Source: an uncultured Clostridium sp.
GTDB lineage: Bacteria; Bacillota; Clostridia; Christensenellales; CAG-138
Assembly: GCA_900542285.1 (NCBI GenBank)
Contig: UQNF01000059.1
Span: forward strand, 1-8,042
DNA: 8,042 bases
Reading direction: 5' to 3'
This document shows, piece by piece, positions 1 through 6,459 of this stretch. Under the pieces are notes generated by a model, which searched no databases, was not told the origin of the DNA, and was given only the letters and a program-made list of their open reading frames with translations. The translations under genes were made by a program, and so were the position numbers. Positions within the stretch are counted from its first letter, which is position 1. Each line of letters begins with the position of its first letter.

Positions 1-54
1 ACCGACAGTACTGTGCTGGAGACGGCATGGGAGGATAGGCAGCTGCCGGATTCC
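1..54 (+). other. possible 3' end of an off-window plus-strand gene
   Basis: The third plus frame is open from base 3 to a TAG stop at 36-38 and would end in the residues CAGDGMGG. The stop sits 16 nt before a strong terminator hairpin at 55-95, which is where the tail of a plus-strand gene would be expected. Eleven codons are too few to recognise a family or to exclude chance. The other two plus frames run on into the hairpin and are less likely. Confidence 0.2.
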
Positions 55-95
55 AAAGAAATGACAGACACCCAGAGGGTGTCTGTTATTTCTTT
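55..95 (+). terminator. strong intrinsic terminator hairpin
   Basis: Bases 55-73 pair with 77-95 in a 19-bp stem around a 3-nt AGA loop. The GC-rich core is GACACCC/GGGTGTC, and the outer part is A-rich on the left and T-rich on the right (ATTTCTTT at 88-95). The single imperfection, 63 with 87, is a G-U pair in plus-strand RNA but an A-C mismatch in minus-strand RNA, so plus-strand use is favoured. The A/T flanks would let it act in both directions. It probably ends a plus-strand gene left of the window, and it could also stop minus-strand readthrough that passes the pyr terminator. Confidence 0.75.
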
Positions 96-504
96 AGCAA
101 ACAGTACAAAAGCCTGTTCTCCCTAACGGCGCCGGTAGTTTTGCCGCAGCAGCAAGCGGAGGCAAAATCTATATAGATCAACGCAGGCGTTGAGCTTGGA
201 GACAGAGCATGATCTATATATTGAGCTTGATATAAATTGAATGCATAGCAAATGGTGCTGGTGCCTCTAAATATCCGGACAGGCCGAGTTCGTACAACTC
301 TTCTCGCAGGTCTGTCGGTGTTCTAATTTGGGCTCTTCTTAATTCATACCGTCGTGTAATTCAAATCCTGTCATTAGGGTATTGCGGACGCAAGATTAAA
401 TCTCCGTTTGTTCCTGTACGTTACTTAGTATGGGTTTATGTTTACTTTGACTTCGATATGTTCAGAAGGGGGAGAATGCTGTGTAGAGGCGACGGAAGCT
501 TCAT
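96..504. other. intergenic stretch with no supported gene
   Basis: About 400 nt separate the left terminator from the pyr terminator. No ATG-initiated frame of useful length with a ribosome binding site is present on either strand. The right part is visibly richer in A and T than the pyr genes. It holds local dyads: CGGCGCCG at 127-134, TTTTGCC at 139-145 against GGCAAAA at 161-167, and TATATAGATC at 170-179 against GATCTATATA at 211-220. It also holds an imperfect duplication (167-229) and a startless open frame (236-508). A tRNA-like T-loop string near 358-370 has no matching stem. It may be decayed coding sequence or a non-coding spacer. Confidence 0.5.
167..229. repeat. imperfect tandem duplication overlapping a dyad
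   Basis: ATCTATATA followed by TTGAGCTTG occurs twice, at 167-175 plus 190-198 and at 212-220 plus 221-229. In the first copy the two 9-mers are separated by 14 nt (176-189). In the second they are contiguous. The same area contains a perfect 10-bp inverted repeat (170-179 with 211-220), and its loop includes the small palindrome AACGCAGGCGTT (180-191). The layout suggests a short duplication followed by a 14-nt deletion or insertion. No function can be assigned. Confidence 0.5.
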
Positions 505-508
505 ATAA
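236..508 (+). pseudogene. startless 90-codon open frame, possible gene remnant
   Basis: The second plus frame is open from just after a TAA at 233-235 to a TAA at 506-508. Its only in-frame ATG codons lie near the end, at 458 and 476, so it cannot be a normal gene in its present form. The translation has a hydrophobic middle rich in aromatics (for example YLVWVYVYFDFDMF) and many Arg, and I do not recognise it. The same frame is also open from 98 to 193, then interrupted by TGA (191-193) and TAA (233-235), as a decaying gene could be. It runs into the pyr terminator region. Chance is a fair alternative. Confidence 0.2.
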
Positions 509-556
509 AGAAAACAAGACGCTCTGACGAACACAGAACTGTGCATTCAGAGCGTC
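505..556 (-). terminator. intrinsic terminator of the pyr operon
   Basis: On the minus strand a perfect 10-bp stem forms between 556-547 (GACGCTCTGA) and 527-518 (TCAGAGCGTC). Its loop contains a second small complement (CACAG/CTGTG). The downstream arm is followed directly by the T-rich tract TTGTTTTCTTTAT (517-505). It starts 38 nt after the pyrI stop codon, as expected for the end of the operon. The plus-strand side has no T tract, so it acts on minus-strand transcripts. Confidence 0.88.
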
Positions 557-594
557 CATGCGGTATTCAATGACCAGAAGCCGTGTAAAGCTAA

Positions 595-1020
595 TTAGAA
601 TTTCTTATCGCTCGCAGTATCGCAGTAGGCGCAGCGGTAGGTATGAGTGGTCGGATTGCTGAGAACGAAGATGGAATCGAGCTGGCTTTCAGAGGTCGTT
701 ATGCAGCGCGGATTCTTGCAATGGAGGATATTGACGAGCTTTTTGGGAAGCTCAAGATGCTTTTTTTCAACGCAGATTCCGTCTCTTATTATGTTAACGG
801 TAATGTTGGGGTCGATATAGCCCAGCACGTCGAGATCGACTTCGACGGGAGAATCGATTTTAATTATATCCTTCCTGCCCATATCGTTGCTGCGCACATT
901 CTTGATTATGGCCACGGAGCAATCCAGCTCATCAAGGTGCAAATAGTAGTAGATATCCATGCTTTTTCCGGCCTGAATGTGGTCGAGCACAACGCCGTTT
1001 TGAATGCTGTCAATATTCAT
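595..1020 (-). CDS. pyrI: aspartate carbamoyltransferase regulatory chain PyrI
   Basis: This is the regulatory subunit of class B (E. coli-type) aspartate transcarbamoylase, 141 aa. It binds nucleotide effectors and tethers catalytic trimers in the cytosol. The N-terminal allosteric domain shows VLDHIQAG (residues 11-18), whose Asp13-His14 match the E. coli nucleotide-site Asp19-His20. MGRKDIIKI (47-55) and Lys86 match the other effector-binding lysines by eye. The C-terminal zinc domain has all four ligands, Cys101, Cys106, Cys130 and Cys133 (CX4C...CX2C). A longer frame opens at 1053, but the ATG at 1020 has AAAGGAG about 7 nt upstream and gives the family's MNIDSIQNG start. The upstream frame would overlap the end of pyrB. 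The gene is last in the operon, 19 nt after pyrB. Confidence 0.96.
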   Translation of the reverse strand: MNIDSIQNGVVLDHIQAGKSMDIYYYLHLDELDCSVAIIKNVRSNDMGRKDIIKIDSPVEVDLDVLGYIDPNITVNIIRDGICVEKKHLELPKKLVNILHCKNPRCITTSESQLDSIFVLSNPTTHTYRCAYCDTASDKKF

Positions 1021-1039
1021 GTTCTGTCTCCTTTCGCAG

Positions 1040-1963
1040 TTACTTGACTTCAATGCCCAGAAGCTTCAGAATGAGCGCCATTCTGATGTACTTACCGTTC
1101 TTGACCTGTTTCCAATAGGCGGCTCTCGGATCCTTATCGACCGCAACCGAGATTTCATTAACACGGGGGAGCGGATGGAGGATGGAGAGATCGGGCTTTG
1201 CGTTGACAAGCTTTTCGGGGGTGAGGATATAGCTGTCTTTGAGACGGAGATAATCCTCTTCGTTGAAGAAGCGTTCACGCTGGACTCGAGTCATGTATAG
1301 AATGTCAAGCTCGGGTATTACCGATTCGAGATCGGTGGTCTGGGTGTAGGGGATGCCGTTCTTCTTAAGCGCCTCCTCCTTGACATAGCGGGGGAGCTTC
1401 AGCTCAGTCGGAGAGATGAGCACATAGTTTATGTTTTCGTAGCGGCTCAAAGCGTTTACAAGCGAGTGTACGGTACGCCCGAACTTAAGGTCGCCGCAGA
1501 AGCCGATGGTAAAATTGTTAAGACGGCCCTTCTCGCGATGTATGGTGAGAAGGTCGGTAAGCGTCTGTGTCGGGTGGTTATGTCCGCCGTCGCCTGCGTT
1601 TATGATGGGCACTTCAGCAACCTGCGCAGCGGCATAGGGTGCGCCCTCCTTGGGATGACGCATGGCGATGATATCAGCATAGCAGCTCACTGTATGAATG
1701 GTGTCGCCGACGGTCTCGCCCTTGGCGGTTGAGCTGGAGTTTGCGGAGGAGAAGCCGAGCACGCTTCCGCCCAGGCTGAGCATTGCGGATTCGAAGCTGA
1801 GCCTCGTTCTGGTCGACGGTTCAAAGAACAGGGTAGCAAGCTGCTTATGGGCGCATGCGTTCTGATACTTTTCCGGATTTGCTATGATGTCCTCAGCGGT
1901 CTCGATGAGCTTGTCAAGCTCTTCAACCGAGAGATCGGTGATGTCCAATAGATTTCTTGGCAT
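1040..1963 (-). CDS. pyrB: aspartate carbamoyltransferase catalytic chain PyrB
   Basis: PyrB joins carbamoyl phosphate and L-aspartate to give N-carbamoyl-L-aspartate, the committed step of pyrimidine synthesis. The 307 aa length is normal for the family. The carbamoyl-phosphate motif FEPSTRTR is at residues 47-54. The mobile-loop segment SSSTAKGET (Lys81) matches the Lys84 loop of E. coli. Next come MRHP (Arg102), HPTQTLTDL (130-138), GDLKFGRTVHS (157-167) and the aspartate-binding RVQRERF (226-232). HPLPR is at 263-267. All catalytic residues appear intact. The ATG at 1963 has AGGA 8 nt upstream. With the adjacent pyrI it should form the allosteric c6r6 holoenzyme (inferred from the pairing). 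A 71-nt gap, the longest in the operon, separates it from pyrE. Confidence 0.97.
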   Translation of the reverse strand: MPRNLLDITDLSVEELDKLIETAEDIIANPEKYQNACAHKQLATLFFEPSTRTRLSFESAMLSLGGSVLGFSSANSSSTAKGETVGDTIHTVSCYADIIAMRHPKEGAPYAAAQVAEVPIINAGDGGHNHPTQTLTDLLTIHREKGRLNNFTIGFCGDLKFGRTVHSLVNALSRYENINYVLISPTELKLPRYVKEEALKKNGIPYTQTTDLESVIPELDILYMTRVQRERFFNEEDYLRLKDSYILTPEKLVNAKPDLSILHPLPRVNEISVAVDKDPRAAYWKQVKNGKYIRMALILKLLGIEVK

Positions 1964-2034
1964 TTTTTGATTCCTTTCTTATCGATGTAAATATTGAGTT
2001 CACCGTCTTGCGGTGTCGTTTCGGGTTTGGGTGA
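1964..2034 (-). promoter_or_regulatory. pyrE-pyrB intercistronic gap with small hairpin
   Basis: This 71-nt spacer contains a CACCG/CGGTG stem (2015-2011 with 2005-2001) around a 5-nt loop, followed by AT-rich sequence and the pyrB ribosome binding site. No T tract follows the hairpin, so it is not a normal intrinsic terminator. No convincing -35/-10 pair is visible, and I see no PyrR-like binding loop. It could affect mRNA processing or the relative expression of pyrBI, but this is inference only. Confidence 0.3.
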
Positions 2035-2676
2035 TCAGCCGATCCAGCTTTCATCGCTCGGGTCGGCGCAAAATCTTTTCAGTCGATCTATGTCCTGCTG
2101 CTTTATCCTGCCTTCCTCTGCGGCGACTTCACAGACAGTTTCGAAATTGGAAAGGCTATGATTTAGTACATTAGCGCTTTCAAGGCGTTCGAGTCCCTTG
2201 CGAAGTCCATAGGTAAAGATGGAAACTATGCCAAGCACCTCTGCGCCTGCATCCCGCAGGGCTTCGACGACCTCAATGCAGCTGCCGGCGGTTGAGATAA
2301 GGTCCTCTACAACAACAACCTTCTGACCGGGTTCAAGCCTGCCCTCGATACGGTTCTGACGGCCATGGTCCTTATTGCCTGAGCGCACATAGCCCATTGG
2401 AAGGCCCATTATATGTCCAACGATGGCAGCGTGAGCTATGCCGGCGGTAGATGTGCCCATGAGCACTTCAACATCCGGATAGTGGGTGCGGATAAGCTCG
2501 GCAAGACCCTCCTCAACATGGGTTCTGACCTCCGGAGCGGTCAAGGTGAGCCTGTTGTCGCAATAGATCGGGCTCTTGATGCCGCTTGCCCATGTAAATG
2601 GCTCATCCGGACGCAGGAACACCGCACCGATGCTTAATAAATCGTGAGCAATGGTTCTCTTAATATCTGTATTCAT
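2035..2676 (-). CDS. pyrE: orotate phosphoribosyltransferase PyrE
   Basis: PyrE transfers ribose 5-phosphate from PRPP to orotate, giving OMP and pyrophosphate. The 213 aa protein has the type I phosphoribosyltransferase PRPP-binding motif VVVVEDLISTAGS at residues 120-132. The flexible catalytic loop is around Arg98, Lys102 and His104 (VRSGNKDHG, 97-105). The N-terminal FTWASGIKSPIYCDNR (27-42) is the orotate-side segment typical of PyrE. A slightly longer frame starts at 2691 and would overlap the pyrF stop as ATGA. I chose the ATG at 2676 because a perfect AGGAGG lies 6 nt upstream (2683-2688), and that site would otherwise fall inside the longer frame. The gap to pyrF is 11 nt, and the ribosome binding site overlaps the pyrF stop codon, which favours translational coupling. 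Confidence 0.96.
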   Translation of the reverse strand: MNTDIKRTIAHDLLSIGAVFLRPDEPFTWASGIKSPIYCDNRLTLTAPEVRTHVEEGLAELIRTHYPDVEVLMGTSTAGIAHAAIVGHIMGLPMGYVRSGNKDHGRQNRIEGRLEPGQKVVVVEDLISTAGSCIEVVEALRDAGAEVLGIVSIFTYGLRKGLERLESANVLNHSLSNFETVCEVAAEEGRIKQQDIDRLKRFCADPSDESWIG

Positions 2677-2687
2677 AGCTTTCCTCC

Positions 2688-3410
2688 TCATTCAATACCT
2701 TTGAAATCACGCACGGCTTTTCGGTATGCTTCAACGGGGTCTTCGGCCCTGGTGATGGGACGCCCGACCACTATGAAGTCGCAGCCGGATTTTCCGGCAA
2801 GTGCCGGGGTCATGATACGCTTTTGATCTCCGGCATCGGACTGCGCAAAGCGTATTCCGGGCGTTACGGTGATAAAGCCTTCGCCGCAGTTTTCCTTCAC
2901 CAATTTGGCTTCAAGCGGCGAACAGACCACGCCGTCAAGGCCGTTTGCAGCGGCATTCATTGCGTATCTCATGACCGTTTCACCCATTGGCCTGTCGATA
3001 AGAAGCTCATTTTTGAGAGCGTTTTCATCGGTGGATGTAAGCTGGGTCACGGCAATGAGCAGCGGGCGCGTTCCGTCGCTTCGGGTCAAGCCCTCAATTG
3101 CCGCGCGCATCATCTCCCCGGCTCCGGCTGCATGAAGATTTACCATATCAACTTCGAGCTGCGAAAGTACGCTCATCGCTCGCTTGACGGTATTCGGAAT
3201 GTCATGCAGCTTAAGATCCAGGAAGATCCTATGCCCCCTCGCCTTGATCTCGCGCACGATATCCGGCCCTTCTGCATAGAACAGCTCCATTCCGATCTTC
3301 ACAAAAGGCTTCTCTTCCCTGGGAAAGGAATCAAGGAAGAGAAGCGTCTCCGCTTTCCCGGGAAAGTCAAGAGCTACAATAACATCATGTTTAATATTGG
3401 CTGGGTTCAT
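2688..3410 (-). CDS. pyrF: orotidine 5'-phosphate decarboxylase PyrF
   Basis: PyrF removes CO2 from OMP to give UMP, the last step of the pathway. The 240 aa protein is the usual size for the type 1 family. The catalytic signature is FLDLKLHDIPNTV (residues 63-75), with Asp65, Lys67 and Asp70. Asp15 (ALDF) and Lys38 (VKIG) complete the substrate-binding set. The phosphate-binding end of the TIM barrel shows TPGIR (183-187) and VVGRPIT (214-220). An upstream ATG at 3521 would add 37 unrelated residues lying within pyrD in another frame. The ATG at 3410 has AAAGGAG 7 nt upstream and gives an ordinary N terminus. It lies 20 nt after pyrD. Confidence 0.96.
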   Translation of the reverse strand: MNPANIKHDVIVALDFPGKAETLLFLDSFPREEKPFVKIGMELFYAEGPDIVREIKARGHRIFLDLKLHDIPNTVKRAMSVLSQLEVDMVNLHAAGAGEMMRAAIEGLTRSDGTRPLLIAVTQLTSTDENALKNELLIDRPMGETVMRYAMNAAANGLDGVVCSPLEAKLVKENCGEGFITVTPGIRFAQSDAGDQKRIMTPALAGKSGCDFIVVGRPITRAEDPVEAYRKAVRDFKGIE

Positions 3411-3430
3411 ATAATCGCTCCTTTCATTTC

Positions 3431-4345
3431 TTAACCATGAGCCATTCCTGTAATATCGGCTATCCTGCCAGCGCCTATGCGTTCGCATACACCGGGAAGG
3501 GCCTCGATTATCTCTTTGCATGCATAAGGATTTTTCAGGTTCGCAGCACCTATCTCCACAGCGGCAGCGCCTGCAAGCATCATTTCACATACATCTTCAG
3601 CACTCGATACTCCTCCGCATCCGATAATTGGTATCTTTACTGCGTCATACACATCCCATACCATTCTGAGCGCAACAGGGAATACCGCCGGGCCCGAAAG
3701 ACCTCCGGTTCGGTTTGCGATAATGGGTCTCTTGGTGCGAAGATCGATACGCATACCAAGGAGGGTGTTGATAAGGCATATTCCGTCCGCCCCTGCTTCC
3801 TCACAAGCGCAGGCTATTGCGGCAATATCGGTAACATTGGGCGTAAGCTTCATGAAAACAGGCTTTTTTGATACCGCCTTTACCGCTCGCGTCACCTCAG
3901 CTGCCGATTTTGGGTCTGTACCGAAGTTCTTTCCGCCCTCGTGTACGTTAGGACATGAAATATTTACCTCTATGATCCCGACCTGCTCCACACTGTTAAG
4001 CTTCTCGCAGTTTTCGGCATATTCATCTATGGAGAATCCGCCGATATTGGCAATAACAGGCCCACGAAAAATTCTTGCTATATTGGGAACTTCCTCATTT
4101 ATAACATAATCTATTCCCGGGTTTTGAAGCCCGACGGCGTTCAGCATTCCGGCAGGCGTTTCCGCTATACGGGGGAGAGGATTTCCAAGCCTGTATTCCC
4201 GGGTAGTGCCCTTCCATGAAAAGCTGCCGAGTATGTTCAGATCATAAAGCTCCGCATATTCGCGGCCGAAGCCAAAGGTGCCGGAGGCAGGTATCACCGG
4301 ATTCTTCAGCTCCACTCCGGCAAGGTTCACGCTTAGATCTACCAT
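3431..4345 (-). CDS. pyrD: dihydroorotate dehydrogenase, class 1B catalytic subunit PyrD
   Basis: This cytosolic FMN flavoprotein oxidises dihydroorotate to orotate. The 304 aa length fits class 1. The active-site base is Cys131 in NISCPNVHEGG (128-138), which marks class 1 rather than the membrane-bound class 2 enzyme (Ser). Other family landmarks are ASGTFGFGREY (20-30), WKGTT with Lys45, LNAVGLQNPG (68-77), FMKLTPN with Lys166, and CGGV (243-246) with EIGAAN (264-269) for FMN phosphate. There is no N-terminal membrane segment. The adjacent pyrK makes class 1B, the NAD+-dependent alpha2beta2 form, the clear assignment. The start overlaps the end of pyrK by 7 nt, with AAGGAGG 7 nt upstream, so the two subunits are probably translationally coupled. 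Confidence 0.96.
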   Translation of the reverse strand: MVDLSVNLAGVELKNPVIPASGTFGFGREYAELYDLNILGSFSWKGTTREYRLGNPLPRIAETPAGMLNAVGLQNPGIDYVINEEVPNIARIFRGPVIANIGGFSIDEYAENCEKLNSVEQVGIIEVNISCPNVHEGGKNFGTDPKSAAEVTRAVKAVSKKPVFMKLTPNVTDIAAIACACEEAGADGICLINTLLGMRIDLRTKRPIIANRTGGLSGPAVFPVALRMVWDVYDAVKIPIIGCGGVSSAEDVCEMMLAGAAAVEIGAANLKNPYACKEIIEALPGVCERIGAGRIADITGMAHG

Positions 4346-5076
4346 ACTATTTCCTCCTTATAGAACACCGGGCCGTCCTTGCAAACCCTCTTATAGCCGT
4401 TCACCGTTTTGAGCGAACAGCCCATGCAGGCACCAAAACCGCAGCCCATGCGTGCTTCAAAGCTAAACTGACCGTCCCTTAACTGCTCAAGGGAGGATAG
4501 GGCGCGGAGCATCGGCATCGGGCCGCAGGCAAAGACATAATCGCATTCGGGAAGCTCCTTTATGCAGTCGGTGACAAAGCCCTTTATGCCAAGGCTTCCG
4601 TCCTCTGTCGAGACCAACACGCGGCATCCGAGCGATTTGAATTCCTCGATGAAGAAAGCGTCCGTCCTGCTGCGAAAGCCGAGTGTAAGCGTCGGATTAA
4701 CTCCGCAAGCAATCAGCTCACGAGCGAGACCGTACAGCGGCGCGATGCCGATCCCTCCGCCTGCAAGGACTGGGTTTGCGCTTGACCGCGCGATATCAAA
4801 GCCGTTGCCAAGTCCGCTGAGCACATCAAAGCGGCTGCCGATGCATGAATCCACCAGCTCGGCAGTTCCTTCGCCGACACGCTTTACAAGCAGCTTAATA
4901 ATGCCTTTATCATAGTCAGAGACGGAGATCGGACGGCGAAGATACTTCCCGGTTATCTCTATATTGACGAACTGCCCGGGTGCACTCATTTCGGAGGTGT
5001 CGCCCGATAGCCAAAGTGCAAATGTATCTGCCGTGAGTCTTTCCGTTCTTGTAAGTTCAAATACGGATCTTTTCAT
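4339..5076 (-). CDS. pyrK: dihydroorotate dehydrogenase electron transfer subunit PyrK
   Basis: PyrK carries FAD and a [2Fe-2S] cluster and passes electrons from the FMN of PyrD to NAD+. The 245 aa protein has a ferredoxin-reductase fold. The FAD-binding segment LRRPIS is at residues 46-51. The NAD-binding domain has GGGIGIAPLY (106-115) and ACGPMPML (183-190). The iron-sulfur ligands are Cys212, Cys217, Cys220 and Cys232 (CX4CX2CX11C), the spacing known in B. subtilis PyrK. A longer frame begins at 5154, but its extra 26 residues overlap pyrC and are not family-like. The ATG at 5076 overlaps the pyrC stop as ATGA and has GGAGGAG upstream. The 4-nt overlap with pyrC and 7-nt overlap with pyrD suggest coupled translation. 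Confidence 0.96.
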   Translation of the reverse strand: MKRSVFELTRTERLTADTFALWLSGDTSEMSAPGQFVNIEITGKYLRRPISVSDYDKGIIKLLVKRVGEGTAELVDSCIGSRFDVLSGLGNGFDIARSSANPVLAGGGIGIAPLYGLARELIACGVNPTLTLGFRSRTDAFFIEEFKSLGCRVLVSTEDGSLGIKGFVTDCIKELPECDYVFACGPMPMLRALSSLEQLRDGQFSFEARMGCGFGACMGCSLKTVNGYKRVCKDGPVFYKEEIVW

Positions 5077-6350
5077 ATTCTTCTCTCCTCCGCTGTGCAA
5101 AAAACGCTTTTGCCGCCTATGATAGTTCTGTCGATCCCTACGGATACATTCCATCTGTCAAAGGGCGTTGCGCGTCCCATGGACAGGAAGGCGGAAGAGT
5201 CGATCCTATGCGGCATATCAAGGTTGATCACCACGAAATCTGCCGCCTTGCCGGGCCCAACCGGGTCAAGACCGAACAGCCTGCGCGGATTGATGCTCAT
5301 TGCATTGAGAAGCGTTTCAACCGGAACAAGCCGTGTGCGGACAAGCCCTTCATATAGTACGGAGAAGGCGCATTCAAGTCCCACTATTCCGTTAAGACTC
5401 CCGGCAAGCCCCTTGGATTTCTCGTCTGCGGAGTGGGGAGCGTGGTCAGTGGCGATGCAGTCAACGGTTCCGTCAAGCAAGCCTTCGATAAGCGCATCCC
5501 TATCCTGCCTTGAGCGTATCGGGGGATTCATACGGAAGCTGCCCTCGTCCCGAAGATCGTCGTCGGTAAGCAACAGATAATGCGGCGTGGTTTCGCAGGA
5601 GATGGGAAGCGACTGCTTCTTCGCCTCGCGAATGAGCGCGACGGACTCCTTGGTCGAAACATGGCATACATGATAGCGGCATCCCGTTTCGCGAACCAGC
5701 CTGATATCACGCTCGACCTGCCTCCATTCGCTTTCGGAGGGGTTGCCGATAAGGCCATGCACGCGTGCGTAATCCCCGGCGTGGACGCTCCAACCCTTCT
5801 GAAGCAGGCTTTCGTCCTCACAGTGGGCGACAATGGGCTTGCCGACCCGCTTTGCCTTCAGCATCGCCATGCGCATCATTTCCTCGGACTGCACGCCCTT
5901 GCCGTCATCGGAAAAACCAATTACATACGGAGCAAGCGTCTCGAAGTCCGAAAGTTCATTGCCTTTCTCTCCGCGAGTTATCGACGCATAGGGATGAACG
6001 CGAACGAGCGCATCCCTCTCAATGGCCCGAAGCTGAACCTCGAGATTTTCAAGGCTGTCCGGAACGGGGTTAAGATTCGGCATGGAGCATATGTCGGTGT
6101 AACCGCCTGCTGCTGCTGCCGCAGTGCCGCTCGCTATCGTTTCCTTATAAGAAAAGCCGGGCTCTCGAAGATGTACATGAACATCAACAAAACCCGGCGT
6201 TATAACGCAATTGTTATATTCTATTACATTGGAGCCCTCTTTAGGGATCGAATCGGAAATGGAAACAACATGACCGCAGTCGATGGCGATATCGCTCTTT
6301 TTCAAGCATCCGTTAAGAAAAACAGTTCCGCCGGTAATGAGTAAGCGCAT
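5073..6350 (-). CDS. pyrC: dihydroorotase PyrC (class I)
   Basis: PyrC cyclises N-carbamoyl-L-aspartate to L-dihydroorotate and is a zinc amidohydrolase of the cytosol. The 425 aa length and motifs indicate the class I (B. subtilis-like) type rather than the shorter E. coli type. Metal ligands visible are His58 and His60 in DVHVHLREPG (56-65), the Asp pair in FSDDGKGV (146-153), His176 (VAHCED), His230 (HVCHVST) and Asp302 in ATDHAPH (300-306). The substrate-loop segment MNPPIR is at 274-279. The sequence appears catalytically complete. AGGAGG lies 8 nt before the ATG (6359-6364). It is the first gene of the operon, with its promoter about 30 nt upstream, and its stop codon overlaps the pyrK start. 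Confidence 0.96.
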   Translation of the reverse strand: MRLLITGGTVFLNGCLKKSDIAIDCGHVVSISDSIPKEGSNVIEYNNCVITPGFVDVHVHLREPGFSYKETIASGTAAAAAGGYTDICSMPNLNPVPDSLENLEVQLRAIERDALVRVHPYASITRGEKGNELSDFETLAPYVIGFSDDGKGVQSEEMMRMAMLKAKRVGKPIVAHCEDESLLQKGWSVHAGDYARVHGLIGNPSESEWRQVERDIRLVRETGCRYHVCHVSTKESVALIREAKKQSLPISCETTPHYLLLTDDDLRDEGSFRMNPPIRSRQDRDALIEGLLDGTVDCIATDHAPHSADEKSKGLAGSLNGIVGLECAFSVLYEGLVRTRLVPVETLLNAMSINPRRLFGLDPVGPGKAADFVVINLDMPHRIDSSAFLSMGRATPFDRWNVSVGIDRTIIGGKSVFCTAEERRI

Positions 6351-6379
6351 CGTGTTTCCCTCCTGTTTTATTTTCCGTT

Positions 6380-6408
6380 ATGATAACAGAAACCGGGGGG
6401 CTTGTCAA
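6380..6408 (-). promoter_or_regulatory. sigma-A type promoter of the pyr operon
   Basis: On the minus strand a perfect -35 TTGACA (6408-6403) is followed after 17 nt by the -10 TATCAT (6385-6380). The -10 is preceded by TGT, an extended -10 element. Transcription should start near 6374, within GGAAAA, giving a leader of only about 24 nt before the pyrC ATG with AGGAGG in it. The spacer carries a run of six C. There is no room for an attenuator, riboswitch or PyrR-binding loop in this leader. Confidence 0.82.
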
Positions 6409-6428
6409 TGAGAATTTCCATATAGAAT

Positions 6429-6453
6429 GGCGCGTATATTATATTGACACGCC
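6429..6453 (-). promoter_or_regulatory. TATAAT box flanked by an inverted repeat, possible second promoter or operator
   Basis: A perfect TATAAT is present on the minus strand at 6443-6438, but no good -35 is found 16-18 nt upstream (the best is TTATCC at 6467-6462). It is bracketed by GGCGTG (6453-6448) and CGCGCC (6434-6429), which form an inverted repeat with one G-T pair. It lies about 20 nt upstream of the main -35 of the pyr promoter. It could be a weak second promoter, an upstream binding site, or chance AT-rich sequence. Confidence 0.25.
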
Positions 6454-6459
6454 TCTATA

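Noticed and set aside
344..372. Possible tRNA T-arm (a TTCAAATCC-like string)
   Set aside because: The bases on either side do not form a 5-bp stem, and no acceptor stem or anticodon arm can be built around it.
2823..3434. A 203-codon plus-strand frame opposite pyrF
   Set aside because: It mirrors pyrF and shows no recognisable motif. Long antisense frames are common opposite biased coding sequence.
3411..3521. N-terminal extension of PyrF by 37 residues
   Set aside because: The extension lies within the pyrD coding region in another frame, is Arg-rich and unlike the family, and the ATG at 3410 has a good ribosome binding site.
5077..5154. N-terminal extension of PyrK by 26 residues
   Set aside because: It overlaps the conserved end of pyrC, and the internal ATG forms a standard ATGA junction with its own ribosome site.
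5580..6344. A 254-codon plus-strand frame opposite pyrC
   Set aside because: It is fully antisense to pyrC, whose motifs are intact, has no ribosome site or recognisable family, and is explained by codon bias of the real gene on the other strand.
6386..6402. C-run in the pyr promoter as a site of nucleotide-sensitive start selection, as in E. coli pyrC
   Set aside because: The run lies in the spacer between -35 and -10, not at the transcript start, so it cannot be transcribed from this promoter.
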